NCBI GenBank assembly: GCA_949752795.1
Contig: OX457068.1
Coordinates: 55,704,516-55,768,515, forward strand
Origin: Hyperoodon ampullatus
Lineage: Eukaryota > Chordata > Mammalia > Artiodactyla > Ziphiidae
Reading direction: 5' to 3'
DNA: 64,000 bases
This document shows positions 1 through 11,739 of the stretch, piece after piece. The translations under genes and the position numbers were made by a program. The notes under the pieces are model-generated. The model worked only from the letters and a program-made list of their open reading frames with translations. It made no database searches and was not told the origin of the DNA. Every line of letters starts with the position of its first letter. Position 1 is the stretch's first letter.

Positions 1-2357
1 AGCAATGAGTAATGATCTATACTTGTTTATAAGGTTATAAGAAATTCAGTGAATTAAATTATCTGTCACCAAAGATCACATTTTTCAATTTCAAAATCTG
101 GTGTTGAAAATCTTACTATGATGTGTGAGTTTACTTCCATGTTTTAATGTGGAGAGTCTTATAAAAATCATTGATTTTCTTTTCTTCTCTTTTCTTGTTT
201 TGCCTTTTCTTTTTCCCTCCCTCCTTTTCTTTTTTTCCATTTTTACTACTTTCTTTCTTTTTTAAAAATTATTTGGGCAATATAAGACTTTGTAGGACCT
301 CTGTGCACAACTCTGAGTCTGATTTTACAGGAAGCTCAGAAAAATATGAAAAAAGTGGCTCAGTAGGGCCTTAACCCAAGACAGAGAAACTAGAGATGAT
401 TTTTATTCTTAAGTCTAAGTTCAGTAATCATCACACCTCACTTTGCCTACTTATCCCTCTTTATTTTTTCTTTTCTTTTTCATCAAAATTCAAATCCAAA
501 ATAAAAATAAAGGTAGTCAATTGTAGGTTTTAATTGAATGTTACAAATGATTGAGGTTTTATTACAAAATACACTTTTATAAAACATAGTTCCTCTTTTT
601 TATATACATCATTTTAGGCATAGAAAGAATGAAGATGTAAGCCAAAGTTACCAGTACTGGCCTGTCTGCCTTTGATAGTCAGGGAGGTGGCACCTAGGGA
701 CAGGGAAAGAGAAGGAGTTTCTGCCTCAGACCTTCATGGCCCCACCTGAAATAACCTAGCATTTGTGGGGTGATTTGAGGAATGCTTGGAGGACTTCCTA
801 ACTTTCAAAGCCCCTCTTTTGACAAGATTTCATGATTAGAAACAATCCTTTATCCTAGAATTTGTGCCTTTTTAATTAAAAATGTACCCATAAAGGAACA
901 CAAGTTAAGCCATAAGTAATTCACATTCAAATATTAAGACTGTACTAACATTCTTTAGTTAGTACTGTGGGTACTAACTGCTGGTCTTTAAAAGTTAGAA
1001 AGGAAATATGGAGACAAATGTTTTCAAAGTCTGAACAAGATTGGGTAAGAGGGTAGATTAGTGGTAAAGAGAAATATGTGTATTTTGTATATGCATTTAT
1101 GAAAATTCATAGCATGGGCAGTCCTGAGCCTAATCAGAAAAGTGAGTGAAATTTGTGTCCAACACCTTTCTCCTTCTTTGAGCACATTTCTCCTACCAGG
1201 AAATTCCACACGAAGAGGACCCAAGGGCAATCATACAGCCCTTTGATGTTCAACCCTCTCTCCCCTTCTAGCCTGGTCTCCTCCACCATCACAGGTCCAC
1301 CATTCCCATACACTTACATATTTATCTGGATCATGAGCTAAATGGATCTAATAACAAAATTCCCACTAAGTAGAAAATAAAACAAAATAAAAACTCCTTC
1401 TCAAGTGTATTTCCACTTGCCTTAACACGTGAAAACATCTCTCCAGTGAAAGAATAGAGCTGTGCTATTTTCAGGCATATGGAACACCCTTGACATTCCT
1501 CAAATCACACCCAGTACCTCAGGGGGCATTTCTTTCCATTGTCCTCAAAGTCCACTGGAGCCTATATACCCTAAACCATAAAATAGAGCAACAGTTTAGC
1601 CAATGTAGGCAGGTTGGAATGATAGCATACTCATCAGTGATTTACTCGGCTCAAACTTTGCATGTTAAAAGTTTGATCTAGTTTTATTTAAACAGTCTTC
1701 CAGTTTTTAAAGTTTGTAAATGTTCAATTTTAAAAGCCCTCTGTGAATTCAGGATCCTATTGTATGTTTTTTGTTTGTTTGTTTCCTTTTCATTAACAGT
1801 GGCCTTGAGCATATCAACCAACTCCTCAGTCAGCAAATTCTGTAGGGGGCTTTAGAAATCTATTTTCCCCACTGCAGTTTCCTTTAAAGTTAAAAATGCC
1901 TCTGCTTATTACCATTCCAGGCCCTTCTCATATTCTCTCAGCTAGGTCCAAATATAGTATACACTTCCATGGAAGGTTCTGTTTTCTATGAATGTAAGAG
2001 CAATGGTTCATAAGCTGGTACACTACAACAACCAGATCCAGATGCTGGTCCATTGCAAGAAGTCAATCTCTTAGAAATGATTCCTGCCGTTCCCATGTGC
2101 CTCTATTGCTGTACTGCTTCTCCCATCCTCTCTCTTGAACCCAACACTCCAACTAAAGAGATGATCTAATAGGATGTCATACTTCTCATCCAATATGGAA
2201 AGGCCACTTCAATACTCACTGGCCTTTCTATGGTGGCTGATATATGTGTCTTTGGCTGGAACCTTGATCCCTGGTTACAGTCAAGGAACTTGGGTCATTT
2301 AACAAAAGACATAAGAATTAGGTAGGAGGCAACATCTCTAGACTTATTCCTTAAAAT
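1..2357. other. Single-copy non-coding DNA
   Basis: No gene, RNA gene or recognisable repeat can be supported in this stretch. The open frames in it are 60-70 codons or shorter, with no family resemblance or supporting codon pattern. A pyrimidine-rich tract (mainly T with C) runs from about 173 to 262 and accounts for a low-complexity Phe/Ser/Leu-rich open frame there. The sequence is AT-rich and poor in CpG, typical of mammalian intergenic or intronic DNA. Confidence 0.6.
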
Positions 2358-2366
2358 AGGCTTGCA

Positions 2367-2576
2367 GGGGCTTCCCTGTTGGTGCAGTGGTTGAGAGTCC
2401 GCCTGCTGATGCAGGGGACACGGATTCGTGCCCCGGTCTGGGAAGATCCCACATGCCACGCAGCGGCTAGGCCCGTGAGCCATGGCTGCTGAGCCTGCAC
2501 GTCCGGAGACTGTGATCCGCAACGGAAGAGGCCACAACAGTGAGAGGCCCGTGTACTGCGGAAAAAAAAAAAAAAA
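2367..2576 (+). mobile_element. CHR SINE (short type), with target-site duplication
   Basis: This is a tRNA-derived SINE of the cetacean CHR family. The 5' part is tRNA-like: the box A-like segment lies near 2380-2398 (GTGCAGTGGTTGAGAG) and the box B-like segment near 2423-2434, where an extra-looking A disturbs the usual GGTTCG core. The body ends in a 15-base A tail. The flanks are a direct repeat, AGGCTTGCAG, at 2358-2367 and 2576-2585, the mark of L1-driven target-primed insertion. It is non-coding; such elements are transcribed by RNA polymerase III when intact. Open frames of 80-105 codons on the minus strand here are antisense readings of the SINE. Confidence 0.93.
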
Positions 2577-2586
2577 GGCTTGCAGG

Positions 2587-4063
2587 AGTGCAAACATGAT
2601 TCTCACCAACACATTCTTTTTCCTAAATTATTATAGTATTTATTTAAATTGTTGGGCTACTTACCTTGCTCCCTTACTAGTCAGTAATCTCTTTGGGTAA
2701 TATTCCAATACTCCAGGGCTTGGTACAGTACCATTCAGATAGAACAGGCCTGATAAACACTGAGGGAACTCAACTTAATAAATTGAGAGAGCCACTCATT
2801 TGGGTTTCTAATACAAAACGGCTTTGGCTATTCTGCTTTAAAATATTTAGCAGTTCAGTTAAAAACGCCCCTGTGAATCTTTTATGACATCATTTATCTT
2901 TCTTTTTCTTTTCAGCTTTAAATTGTGCTGCCAGATTTATTTCCTGTGGTATTAGGTTTTGATGTCTACCCAGTTCTATCCCAGCTCTTCTAATGGAATT
3001 CAGTCTTTTTACTGCAATACTCAGCCTCAAATATTAAATCAACATTTGCCATTAAGACTCTACATTTATCTATGGGATGATGATTGAATTCATCTTTTGG
3101 AAAGGAATATATATAAATACATCTTCTCTAATAATTTCCAAAGAGAGTCCGCCCACTTCATATTTCTTGAAAATGGGGACTCCAGGCCTCTGTGTGTTGC
3201 TTTCCGCTGGGCCACCACAACGTCTACTGTCATTTCATTACCTCCACCTTGTGATTTTCTGCTGTTCACTGCCAAATAAGTTTTTCAGAGCATTGTTGCA
3301 TGGTTTGTCATTTTTATTAAAAGCAGAATCTGATCAACGATGTTCCAGTTATAAAGGTAAAAAAAGAAAAAGATAATCAAGCTTTGAATTAAATCACATC
3401 TGGATAGGCCTGTAGTTGAAGGCACTAATAATATACTGCATATGTATTTGTGTGGAGCGTGCCAGAAGTGAATTTCACATCATTAACAAAGTTCTCTATC
3501 GATCAGTCACGATCTGGTAGCTGTAGCCAGCAAGGTGCAGAATCAAGTCTTCTTGCTGCTGACTATGTATCATCATGGACCATGCCAGTCCCTTCTCTGC
3601 CTACGGGGTCTGCCAGCCTCATAGCCACTTGAGAGCAGGACAGGGGTTTGCATTACGGCCCTTCAAGTCATTTCTCTCCCAGACAGGGATCTTACATTTT
3701 AAACACCACTGCACAAAGAGCTTGGAACGCCTTCCTTGAGTCAGTTCTCCTGGCTCACTCCAAAAAACAGAGAGAAATATGTCATCTCTGAAAAGAGACA
3801 CAGCCTATCCTCAGGAGGTAATGGGCTGTATGAGACATGTGTGGTTGCCACCAACACTCTCTGCTAATGTTGAGGGAAAATCTGGGATTCTCAGCTAGTG
3901 GTCAAGTAGGGTCAGAAGGAGTGGGTAGATTAATATGGCCCAGCTTGGTGAGTCCTTTCATTTTTTAAAGTACCCTTAAATTTCTGCATACCATTGTTAA
4001 AAATAAAATGTATTAGAGTAGCATTTCATTTATTACTGATTTTGATCCTTGCAACAAATAATC
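2587..4063. other. Single-copy non-coding DNA
   Basis: No coding or repeat feature can be supported. A 99-codon open frame at 3077-3376 has a chance-like composition and two shorter frames overlap it on both strands. A pyrimidine-rich run ending in CAG near 2900-2916 resembles a splice acceptor, but no open, conserved-looking exon follows. Confidence 0.55.
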
Positions 4064-4330
4064 AGCAAGAGACAGTGCGGTGTGTGGATTAAGAACCTGG
4101 GCACCAGAACCTCACTCCTTCCCTAGATTCCAGTTCAGTTGTTTATCAACTTTATGATCTGGGCCAAGTTATTCAAATTCCCATGCTTCTTTTGTTTTAT
4201 CTGTAAAATGGGAAAACAGTAGTTTCTACCACATCAGGTTCCCATGAGAACTAAACACATAAAAACATGTAAAGCACTTAGGGACATGCCTGGCACAGAG
4301 TAAGCCTTAACAGTAGACATTATTAGAATT
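4064..4330 (+). mobile_element. MIR SINE, nearly full length
   Basis: An ancient tRNA-derived mammalian-wide SINE in plus orientation. The expected order of segments is visible: the tRNA-like start with a GTGGATTAAGAACCTGG-type segment, the core (TTTATGATCTGGGCCAAGTTATTC), then TTTTATCTGTAAAATGGG near 4195-4211, and the 3' part with CATGTAAAGCACTTAGG and TGCCTGGCACAGAGTAAG near 4266-4306. The divergence is high, as expected for an insertion older than the placental radiation. Confidence 0.85.
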
Positions 4331-7300
4331 CAGGAGAGCTAGGGTTACTCTCGTCTTAGCTAAGTGATGACTGAAATTGGGTTCTCATTTTCCCGTGATC
4401 TCACTGCTAAGTGGCAGAGAGGGAATAGGCATTAATGCCTGCAGATGAAAAGTTATCCCATATTCCTCTGAAGTGTTGGGTGGTAAGTACTCCCTGCAGT
4501 TGATGCAAAGCCTTTAACAGACCTTTTGGGGTGTTGCGAGGAGTTGAGACTTATTAGCAAACATGCATTTCCATCTTTTGTGGATTATCTAATCTGAAAC
4601 CCTTTCTTTATAATCAAAATTATTATCAAAGATGTATTGAGTACCTGCTACGTGCAAAGCTTTGATAAAGACTCTGAAATGAGAAACTGAAGTATTACAA
4701 CATGGTTCCCATCCACCTATCAACAGTTCTGTGTTTGAGCAGATGGCACTGACAACACATGCTAGAGAGTGTGAAGGTCCACCAGGCATGAAGAGGGCTA
4801 TCGTGCAACCCATGTGTTTTCTTAGATGAAGTGGAATCAGAAATACTGCACTTAAACTCATAGAGGAATGGACACTGTGAGACCAGAACAGTGCTGAAGA
4901 CTGCTGCCTTCGATCATCATCAAATGAGAGTCGGTGGTCACAGAGCATCCATAGGACAACCTTTGGGCCAGAAAGTTTCCCAGAAAAAAAAAATCAAAGT
5001 AATTTACTCCTTTTTGTATATAATACATATATGTCATATGGTCAAAAAAGGCAAATACTGCTGGAGTGTTATGGGATATGAAAACAATGAAAGACTCAAT
5101 TTTCTATACCTGGCAACTTGTTGTCTAACTAGAGAGCTATGGAACATGAATTTCAAGACTCCAAATATAATAAAGAAAAATGCACCTAACAAACACCATC
5201 AATTAAAACAAACAAACAACAAAAAGCAGTACTATATTAGCTAAGAAATAAGAGAAATACATGTATCCCAAATCAACAGAAATTCTTCCCCATCTCAGCC
5301 CTGCTTTTTCAGAGAGGAGAAAAAAAAAAGGGGGATAAGGAACACTTTTTCAAGATGCAAGAGTTCCCTTAAGTAAAAGACAGAAAAAAAGGCAGACAAA
5401 TTTAAGAATTCCCTCTGCTTCTCCATCTTCTCTTTTCTGCCACATTCCTGTGGAGACAGGTCCCCTCCTTGTCCCTCAAAACCCCAGTTCTCCACCATTA
5501 GTTACCCCTCTAGTTGTTTTATCACTTTTCATCTTAGAGAAAGTGGAGCTGGGAAATAAAGGATTTCTTGTGCAGCAGTTATCTTTTTGCAGCATATTCT
5601 CCAGATTTCCAACCCTGTACCACCTGCCTGAGAGACTGAAGCAAGGAGAGGAGGGAGGGAAGGAAAAATAAAAGGGAGAAAAGTGGTTAAAAACTTAATT
5701 TAATATACTGCACTAAAGATGCTGAAAAATGCATTTAGTTCAGAGCCTCCACCACTGAGCACTGTGAAGTAGCATTTAACTCTAATAGGGGTTCTGCTTC
5801 ATCAGCTACAATAATTATTTTCCTTAATTTGCCTTGGACATTCTTTATAATGATCTCCATGTTTGGGGTGGGGGTGTTTTTGTAAGCGAAAACAAAAAGC
5901 AAGTGTGTGATTTACCTCACCTCCTACATTTGGCTTGCATGTCTTTTCCCAGGCCCCAAATGTGTCTTCAACCTATCTCTGTCATCAGCATGTATTCCTT
6001 GACATCAAGACCATCCATCTCCACACTCCCATCCCCATCACCACCTGCAATCTAATTGGCAATTTGCCACCTCTACCCTTTTCTTTAAAACTAGATCGGC
6101 TTCCCTGTAACTTGCAAGAATATTCTGTCCCCTGCAAGAAACCCCAGAGAGGCTGATCTTGAAAATGTGCAAATGTATTATTTAAAAAATGATATTGAGA
6201 TCGAACTGTGATGTGTGTTTATATATTTTTGATCTCTATTTTTGTCCTTTATTAACTATCTCCGTACCCTGTTTCTCTAAGTGTTAGCTACAGATTTTCC
6301 ATCATACCCACCGGCAAAGCCAACCCTCAGGGAAACTCTCAGCAGTGTCCTTCCAGAACCAGCCCGGCAGATGAAAGGCAGATGGAAAATTCCAGGGGTT
6401 CCTATCTGAACATTTAAATGATCATTTAGCATAACACAAATCTGCGAGATATGAATTTTTAGTTTCCTATGCAGAGCAATACAATTGAGACAATGCAAAG
6501 GACCCTGGTGAGTATGTTGCACAGAAAATGCTCTGGAAGAACTATAGTCAGCAGAGGATGAATTTGGGGATACCCTGAGAGGGACTCAAGATAGCAGCAA
6601 TGCTATTTGTAATAATCCCTTCCCCTGTCTGGCACTCTGTCTTTGCAAATCACACTCACAGCCACTAGTTTGTTTTGTTTTGTCTTATTTTTCAATTCTC
6701 ATTCAAGTATAGGAGTGCTAGAAAGGCCACATGGTTTTGCATCTATATTAAAATCTAAACAATTTAAGGCTAAAGGAACAAATCTGTGGCAACACTGGAG
6801 CCAGCTCTCTCACCTTTAAGGAGGGTTCTCTTTGCATTGCTTTGTATTCCAAAACATGCTAATATATTACCTTGCAAATAAGGCTACTCTTGAGAATAGG
6901 TTCTTATTTCAATATTTAGATGTTATTCAGAGACAAAATTTCAGAAAGATTTTAATATAGCTGTCAGTGATCTTGATGCTAGACAACAAATGATTACATG
7001 TACCATAATATATGATTTACACTTTTAAAAATTATTTGAGGTGTACTTTCCACATCCTAAGATGAATAAGATACACCAAAAGTCCTTTAGATGACTATTG
7101 GTTAACCAACAAGTTCAGTCCTGGTGGCTGATCTCTGCCACATTAAGCAACCAATGATAAGTTAAAGCAGCTTTTCCTAGAGTCAAGACTCCTGGCTGGG
7201 GGTAAGAACAGCTTTACACATACAAAATACCAGAAGGACATTTAAAACAGAGAAGATGTTGCCTATTAAATCCCATCTCCATTTTCACATTGAGAACACT

Positions 7301-7764
7301 GCAGCTTCCAAAATAAAGCTGGATCCTACGAACAATGAATAACAGTGGGAATTTGAATTGGGTGTCAATTATAGAATATTTGAAGGAATGCTTGTAAATA
7401 GCCTGTTCTCTTATGGTGTGGAATGTGTACCTTCTCCTTACTGCATACATGTCTTCACATTTTGTTATTTCACTGTCCCTATCTTTGGCTCCTGGGTTCT
7501 GAGAGATGCCTGAGAAATATGAAGGTATTAAAGAGTAAAATGTATCTGTTTAAAAAGAGGGACAAGCCCATCTCCTTATCCCTTCTCCTATTTCAAACCT
7601 TTCTGTCCTTCCATCCAGCTATTACTTTAGATATTTTAAAGCTACCTTTACTATTATGAAGGTCTCTGAATTACAATTATACTTAGCTATGTATTTCAGG
7701 GATAGCATATAAGTAACAGATATTGAGCAATCCTATGTGGCAATCATGGGGCATAATTTTTATA
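4331..7764. other. Single-copy non-coding DNA
   Basis: No gene can be supported. The 119-codon minus-strand frame at 4589-4948 and the 117-codon plus-strand frame at 4891-5244 have no recognisable domain, and they overlap each other on opposite strands. A purine-rich stretch lies at about 5640-5685. The pyrimidine-rich segment 5910-6150 has the texture of a very old L2 but I cannot align it with confidence. Confidence 0.5.
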
Positions 7765-7850
7765 TGTATGATCTCACTGATGATGCACAATAATCACATG
7801 AGGTGGGTGCTGTTATTTGTGTTTTCTGATAGCAGTAATACCCACCTTCC
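7765..7850 (-). mobile_element. Possible MIR fragment
   Basis: The order of short matches (ATGATCTCACTGATG, then CACATGAGGTGGGTGCTGTTATT) resembles the reverse complement of the MIR 3' core, where ATGAGGTAGGTACTATTATT is usual. It is short and diverged, so the call is tentative. Confidence 0.4.
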
Positions 7851-7854
7851 CTCT

Positions 7855-8652
7855 TGACTTTCCCACATAGATGTCCAAGAAAGAATACACAGTATCACCT
7901 TCTAAAACTATGTTTGCCCATCTTCTCTATTTCAATAAATGACATACCACCAAAAATCAAGGTATTATCCTTGATACCTCTCTTTATCTCCTACCTCGCA
8001 CCCGATTTCTCAGCAGTCCTATTGACTATCTCCAAAGTGTACCCTAAATGCTTCCACTTCCTCCAGCTGCTTGTATATCCCAGTTCAGTTCACCATCATT
8101 GCTTGTCTCGACCTGTGCAGTAGTCTTCTTACTGATATCCCTGCTCCATTTCTGTCTTACTATAATTGAAAAGAGTGATCTTTTAAAATATAAATCAAAT
8201 TTAGCATCCTTACCATAAACTTTATAATGGCTTCCTTTCACATTTAGAATGAAATGCAAACCCCATACCCTGGGCTGAATGATCTGGCCCAGGCTAATCT
8301 TTAGACTTAATCATTCTTTACCTTGTGCTTTCTTTCTCACGAACAGTGTTCCTTAAACCCTCTAATTTGATTCCTGTCTTACCATCTTAGCCCTTGTTGT
8401 TTCCACTGCCTGGAATGTTCTTCTTCACAATTTCACATGGTAAGTTTTATCATTCAAATCTCAGCTTTAAATGTAACCTCTTAGAGGTTTTCCTTGACCA
8501 CCAAATTTAAATTGTCACCTAGGCGTTCATAGCCCTTATCACTAACATTTTTCTCTTTTCATATCCTAATTTGCTTGTTTATGTCCTGTCTTATTATGAG
8601 AGCAGGGACCATGCTTATCTTATTCATCATCAATACTGGCTACATCATTTCC
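7855..8652 (+). mobile_element. L2 LINE, 3' part of ORF2 and 3'UTR
   Basis: An ancient CR1-clade LINE (L2) in plus orientation. Diagnostic segments occur in the right order: TCTCAGCAGTCCTATTGACT, TTACTGATATCCCTGCTCC, GATCTGGCCCAGGCTAATC, CACTGCCTGGAATGTTCTTC near 8404-8423, CTTAGAGGTTTTCCTTGACC near 8480-8500, and AGAGCAGGGACCATGCTTAT near 8600. It is riddled with stops, and small open frames here are not genes. The extreme 3' tail is displaced to 8813-8908 by an insertion. Confidence 0.85.
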
Positions 8653-8812
8653 AGGAATCCGAACAAAATAAAAATGTGGCCCCCTTGTTCAAAAATGATT
8701 AAGAATTTCAAGATGATGACAGCAGAGTACGAGGCCAAGTGAAAACTCTTTCTCAGCTCAGGGCCCTGTGTGAATGCTTAGGTCCCAGGATCATAAGGTC
8801 TGCACAGCAGTG
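8653..8812. mobile_element. Short repeat inserted in the L2 (family not named)
   Basis: About 160 bases split the L2 body from its 3' tail. The segment contains AAATAAAAATGTGGCCCCC followed by TTGTTCAAAAATGATTAAG, a string I recognise as a dispersed mammalian repeat but cannot assign to a named family. A short DNA-transposon relic would fit its size. The limits come from where L2 similarity stops and resumes. Confidence 0.45.
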
Positions 8813-8908
8813 CACTCCCAGCACATAATAGTTGCTTTAACTATATTTTTGAATAAATTTCTAAAAATGTATTTGTGGAGTAAATGAATATATAAATTAA
8901 TGAATGGG
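8813..8908 (+). mobile_element. L2 LINE 3' tail
   Basis: The segment begins with CCCAGCACATAATAGTTGCT, then runs through a TGAATAAAT-type motif to a decayed GAATGAATG tail near 8884-8907. This matches the end of L2 (usually AGCACATAGTAGGTGCTCAATAAAT then repeated GAAT) and completes the L2 that starts at 7855. Confidence 0.7.
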
Positions 8909-9047
8909 ATTAAGGAAACTTGTTAAGCCCAGAGAATAAAATGCAGGGTTGGAACAGAAGCTCAGGTGGTCTGGTGCAGCATTTCCCCTCAGTCCTTGTG
9001 CCACTTTGCATCCCAAGACAAATAAAATACAGTCTCTGGGGAAAAAA

Positions 9048-9375
9048 AAATCCATTCCTTGCCTTCAGTGAAATTTAATATTATACAGAAACGAGGAAGG
9101 GCACCAAACAGCTACAACTCAAAAGAAGTATGTGCTATGTGTTCTAAGAGGGGTATGGAAAAATGTTATAGAAATAGAAATGTGAGTGAGGTGAGGCGGC
9201 TAGAAGTTGTATTTGAGGTGGGCTTTGAAGGGTGATAAGAGTTTTCTCTGGGGGCAAGGAGGAAAGTTCATTCCAGAAGACCCAAAAGAGGAAGCAGGCA
9301 GAATGTTTGGAAATGTGTTGAGAAGTCCAGAGTGACTGAGGAAAGGCTATGTGGAGTAAGAAGGAATAAAACTGA
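9048..9375 (+). mobile_element. Ancient dispersed mammalian repeat, family unassigned
   Basis: The layout of CCTTGCCTTCAGTGAAATT, then a GAGGTGGGCTTTGAAGGGTG segment near 9215-9234, then AGTTCATTCCAGAAGACCC near 9265, resembles a common old repeat with the order 'ccctgccctcatggagctt', 'tgagctgggccttgaagga', 'ggcattccaggcagagg'. I cannot name the family safely. Similar architecture recurs near 27.8, 56.8 and 62.7 kb. Confidence 0.45.
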
Positions 9376-10137
9376 CCCATCTGACAGATCCCAATTATGT
9401 TGCATAGTTAATGTTCAGGGCCTTCGCCTTTGTCAGTAGGAAACAGGAGCCAGAGCTGTGCCGTTCTGAAAGCAGAACTTGAGGGAGATGAATCTGGCTA
9501 TAGTGGGCAGAGCAGGCAATGGGGGAGCAACTACAGGTCCCTTGTCTGAGCCCAACTAGGGTGCTGGCAGCAGTCTTTTCCCTTTGTAAAAGACAAAGGG
9601 AATCACAGTTGTTTCATACATGTCTATAAGGCCCCTTGGTTTTGAAACTGTCTTTATTTTTCCTTGTGCTTTTCCAGGAAATTGCACAGGACTAGTCATT
9701 TAATAAACATTCTATAAATTCTTTATAAGTATTATGCAAAGTTGCAACATATAGTTGGGAGTGAAAAATACCTGAATTTCAACAAATGAGATCCTATTAA
9801 TTTGGTAAAATAAAAACCAGTGTCGACCAAGAAATGAAAAAAAATGTCATTTTGGTAGATTATAATTGAAAATAGAGACTTCTTCTCTCTAATCTATTAT
9901 TTAGTCTCCGGGGGGAAGAGGTATAGATGAATGATAAAGAAATAGTCAAACAAATACCGGCAACATTTACTGTGGTAACACTCTTTTCAGTGAGCATTTT
10001 ACTCAACTACCTGCCATGAACACACTATGATCTTTGGAATGGGTTTCAACAATATTGCTCATTAGACCAGTACATCAATTCACTTTCTCCCCCATGTCTC
10101 ATCAGAGACAATTGCAATTTATTCAAAAGTGACTTTC
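9376..10137. other. Single-copy non-coding DNA
   Basis: Nothing recognisable beyond short A runs. The segment just downstream of the previous repeat (to about 9520) may be its continuation. Confidence 0.45.
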
Positions 10138-10300
10138 CTATCTCTATTTCTGCCCTGCAACTAGGTTAATCAGTACCTTTTTTTTTTTTTTTTTTTAGAT
10201 TCTAAATATGTGTGTTAGCATACGGTATTTGTTTTTCTCTTTCTGACTTACTTCACTCTGTATGACAGACTCTATGTCCATCAACCTCACTACAAATAAA
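10138..10300 (-). mobile_element. L1 fragment spanning the ORF2 end and start of 3'UTR
   Basis: The minus-strand reading matches the end of L1 ORF2 and the first bases of the 3'UTR seen in the other L1 copies here: the ACTTACTTCACTCTGTATGA segment at about 10246-10265 is shared with copies near 25.8 and 41.8 kb. A run of about 19 T (10178-10196) is the internal A-tract that follows the ORF2 stop. Both ends are abrupt; the L1 poly(A) end is missing. Confidence 0.75.
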
Positions 10301-10769
10301 ATAAAGATCTATTTAAAAAGAAAAAAAAAGATTAAAAAATAGTGACTTGCTTTGGAGTAAGCCATCATCCTATCAGAATCTGTAGTATGTCTTCCCTTGG
10401 GGACCATATGACCATTTCATTTAATTTAATTTAGGAAAAAAAGACTGAATCAAATCTTGCATTACTCCCCTGGGGGAAAACATGCTTCACAAATGAAGAA
10501 TTCCCAACCGAAGAAGCCTTAAGTCCTACATCTTGTCAAGAAGTTCATTTATATATATCTTCTTTCATTCTATTGACACATAAAACTGAGTTTATATTTA
10601 TCCTCCACCTAAACACTCCTCATGAAATATCAACAGCACAGAATGGGAAATGAGAGGCATTTTCTGTTCTTACTCCTTATGAGGCCACTTTGGAAACTGA
10701 GAAAGAAAGAAGAAGTCAGGCACAGTGAGGTCACATACTGGTGATGCCCAATCAACTCTTGCGGTAAGG
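10301..10769. other. Single-copy non-coding DNA
   Basis: I see no supported feature here. Short AT-rich runs only. Confidence 0.5.
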
Positions 10770-10925
10770 TCAAGGAATCAGTAAAACTGTTTTGAGTACC
10801 TTCCATATGTAGGCCACGTGCTAGGTGCTGGGGAAGGGAGGAGGGCAATATAGAGGAATGTTCTGGCATACGAGATGACCACTGTCTATTTGGGAAGGTG
10901 GCACAGCCATTAGAAAAGGTCATTA
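10770..10925 (+). mobile_element. Ancient repeat fragment, family unassigned
   Basis: The string GAGTACCTTCCATATGTAGG followed by CACGTGCTAGGTGCTGGGG resembles the old mammalian repeat motif 'gagcacctactatgtgccaggcac...ctaggtgctgggga'. It is diverged and short. The 97-codon minus-strand open frame covering it has no support as a gene. Confidence 0.45.
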
Positions 10926-11381
10926 TTCAAAACAAGAGAAACAAAAATTTTGTATGCAAAGAAATAACATTTTAATTATTTGTATACTCCAACTACAAAG
11001 CTGATTCCACTGGGTCTCATTCTGGATGCGAGGTGCAGAAGGAGTGTAAAATTGTATAACACCTATAGAAGACAAGTGAGCAATACCTATAATAAATACA
11101 AAAGCATTTACTCTTTGGCTCAGAAATTCCTTCTGAAGATACTTATCCTACAGATACACAAGCAAACATGCAGCAACTCTGTGTAAGCAAGAAAATTCCA
11201 TGCACTGCTTTTTATATTTGAGAAATCAGAAATAACCTGTATGTCCATCATTTGAGGACTGCTTAAATATATTGGGACATATCATCTGATGCATTTTTAT
11301 AGCTATTAATTGATTAGTTAATAAAAAGACAACACATAGAACAGAGTGTTGTGTGATATATAGTGTTTTCTCACAAAATGT

Positions 11382-11382
11382 C

Positions 11383-11424
<42 letters not shown>
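11382..11424. repeat. (AT)n microsatellite
   Basis: About 42 bases of alternating A and T with one C interruption near 11400, inside the old L1 3'UTR. Confidence 0.95.
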
Positions 11425-11475
11425 GGGAACACTAAACTAATTATATAATGACATATATAGTATATACAGAAAACT

Positions 11476-11509
<34 letters not shown>

Positions 11510-11524
11510 ACACATACACACACA
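11476..11524. repeat. (CT)n-(CA)n compound microsatellite
   Basis: About nine CT units run directly into CA units with two ATACA interruptions. It lies within the old L1 relic. Read on the minus strand it gives a false Glu/Arg and Val/Cys-rich peptide. Confidence 0.95.
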
Positions 11525-11739
11525 AGCACATCACATAAATGCTTAAAACACTTAATACATTTAGCAACCATGTTTGCCTCTGTGTAACAAGGTCTAGGGG
11601 TCATGGAAGAGAGCGAAACAATTTTAACCATACCTGCTTTCACATATCTACAATTTTGAAGTTAATACATACATATTGCTGTTTTAAAATTAATGCAATA
11701 CAGTATACGAATAATATAAAACTGAAGATGATGAAGCTG

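Larger units (their letters stand above)
11000..11705 (+). mobile_element. Old mammalian L1 (L1M type) 3' end
   Basis: Diverged L1 sequence from late ORF2 into the 3'UTR. The order TTTGGCTCAGAAATTCCTTC, ACTTATCCTACAGATACACA (about 11140-11159), then AACCTGTATGTCCATCATTTG and GGACTGCTTAAATATATT follows the known L1M arrangement 'acccagcaattcc ... ttatcctacagatatac ... aacaacccaaatgtccatca ... ggactggttaaat'. Two microsatellites have grown in its 3'UTR. The far 3' part (TTTGCCTCTGTGT near 11571) fits the 'ggttgcctctgggg' motif. All frames are broken. Confidence 0.6.

Noticed and set aside
2295..2612. A 105-codon minus-strand frame with Cys/Arg-rich content
   Set aside because: Antisense of the CHR SINE. 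Very similar peptides appear at each other short CHR copy, as expected for a repeat.
2899..2916. Pyrimidine tract ending in CAG, like a splice acceptor
   Set aside because: Common by chance in AT-rich DNA. No open exon-like segment with a donor follows.
4589..5244. Overlapping 119- and 117-codon frames on opposite strands
   Set aside because: No recognisable motif; both cannot be coding, and lengths are within chance for AT-rich DNA of this size.
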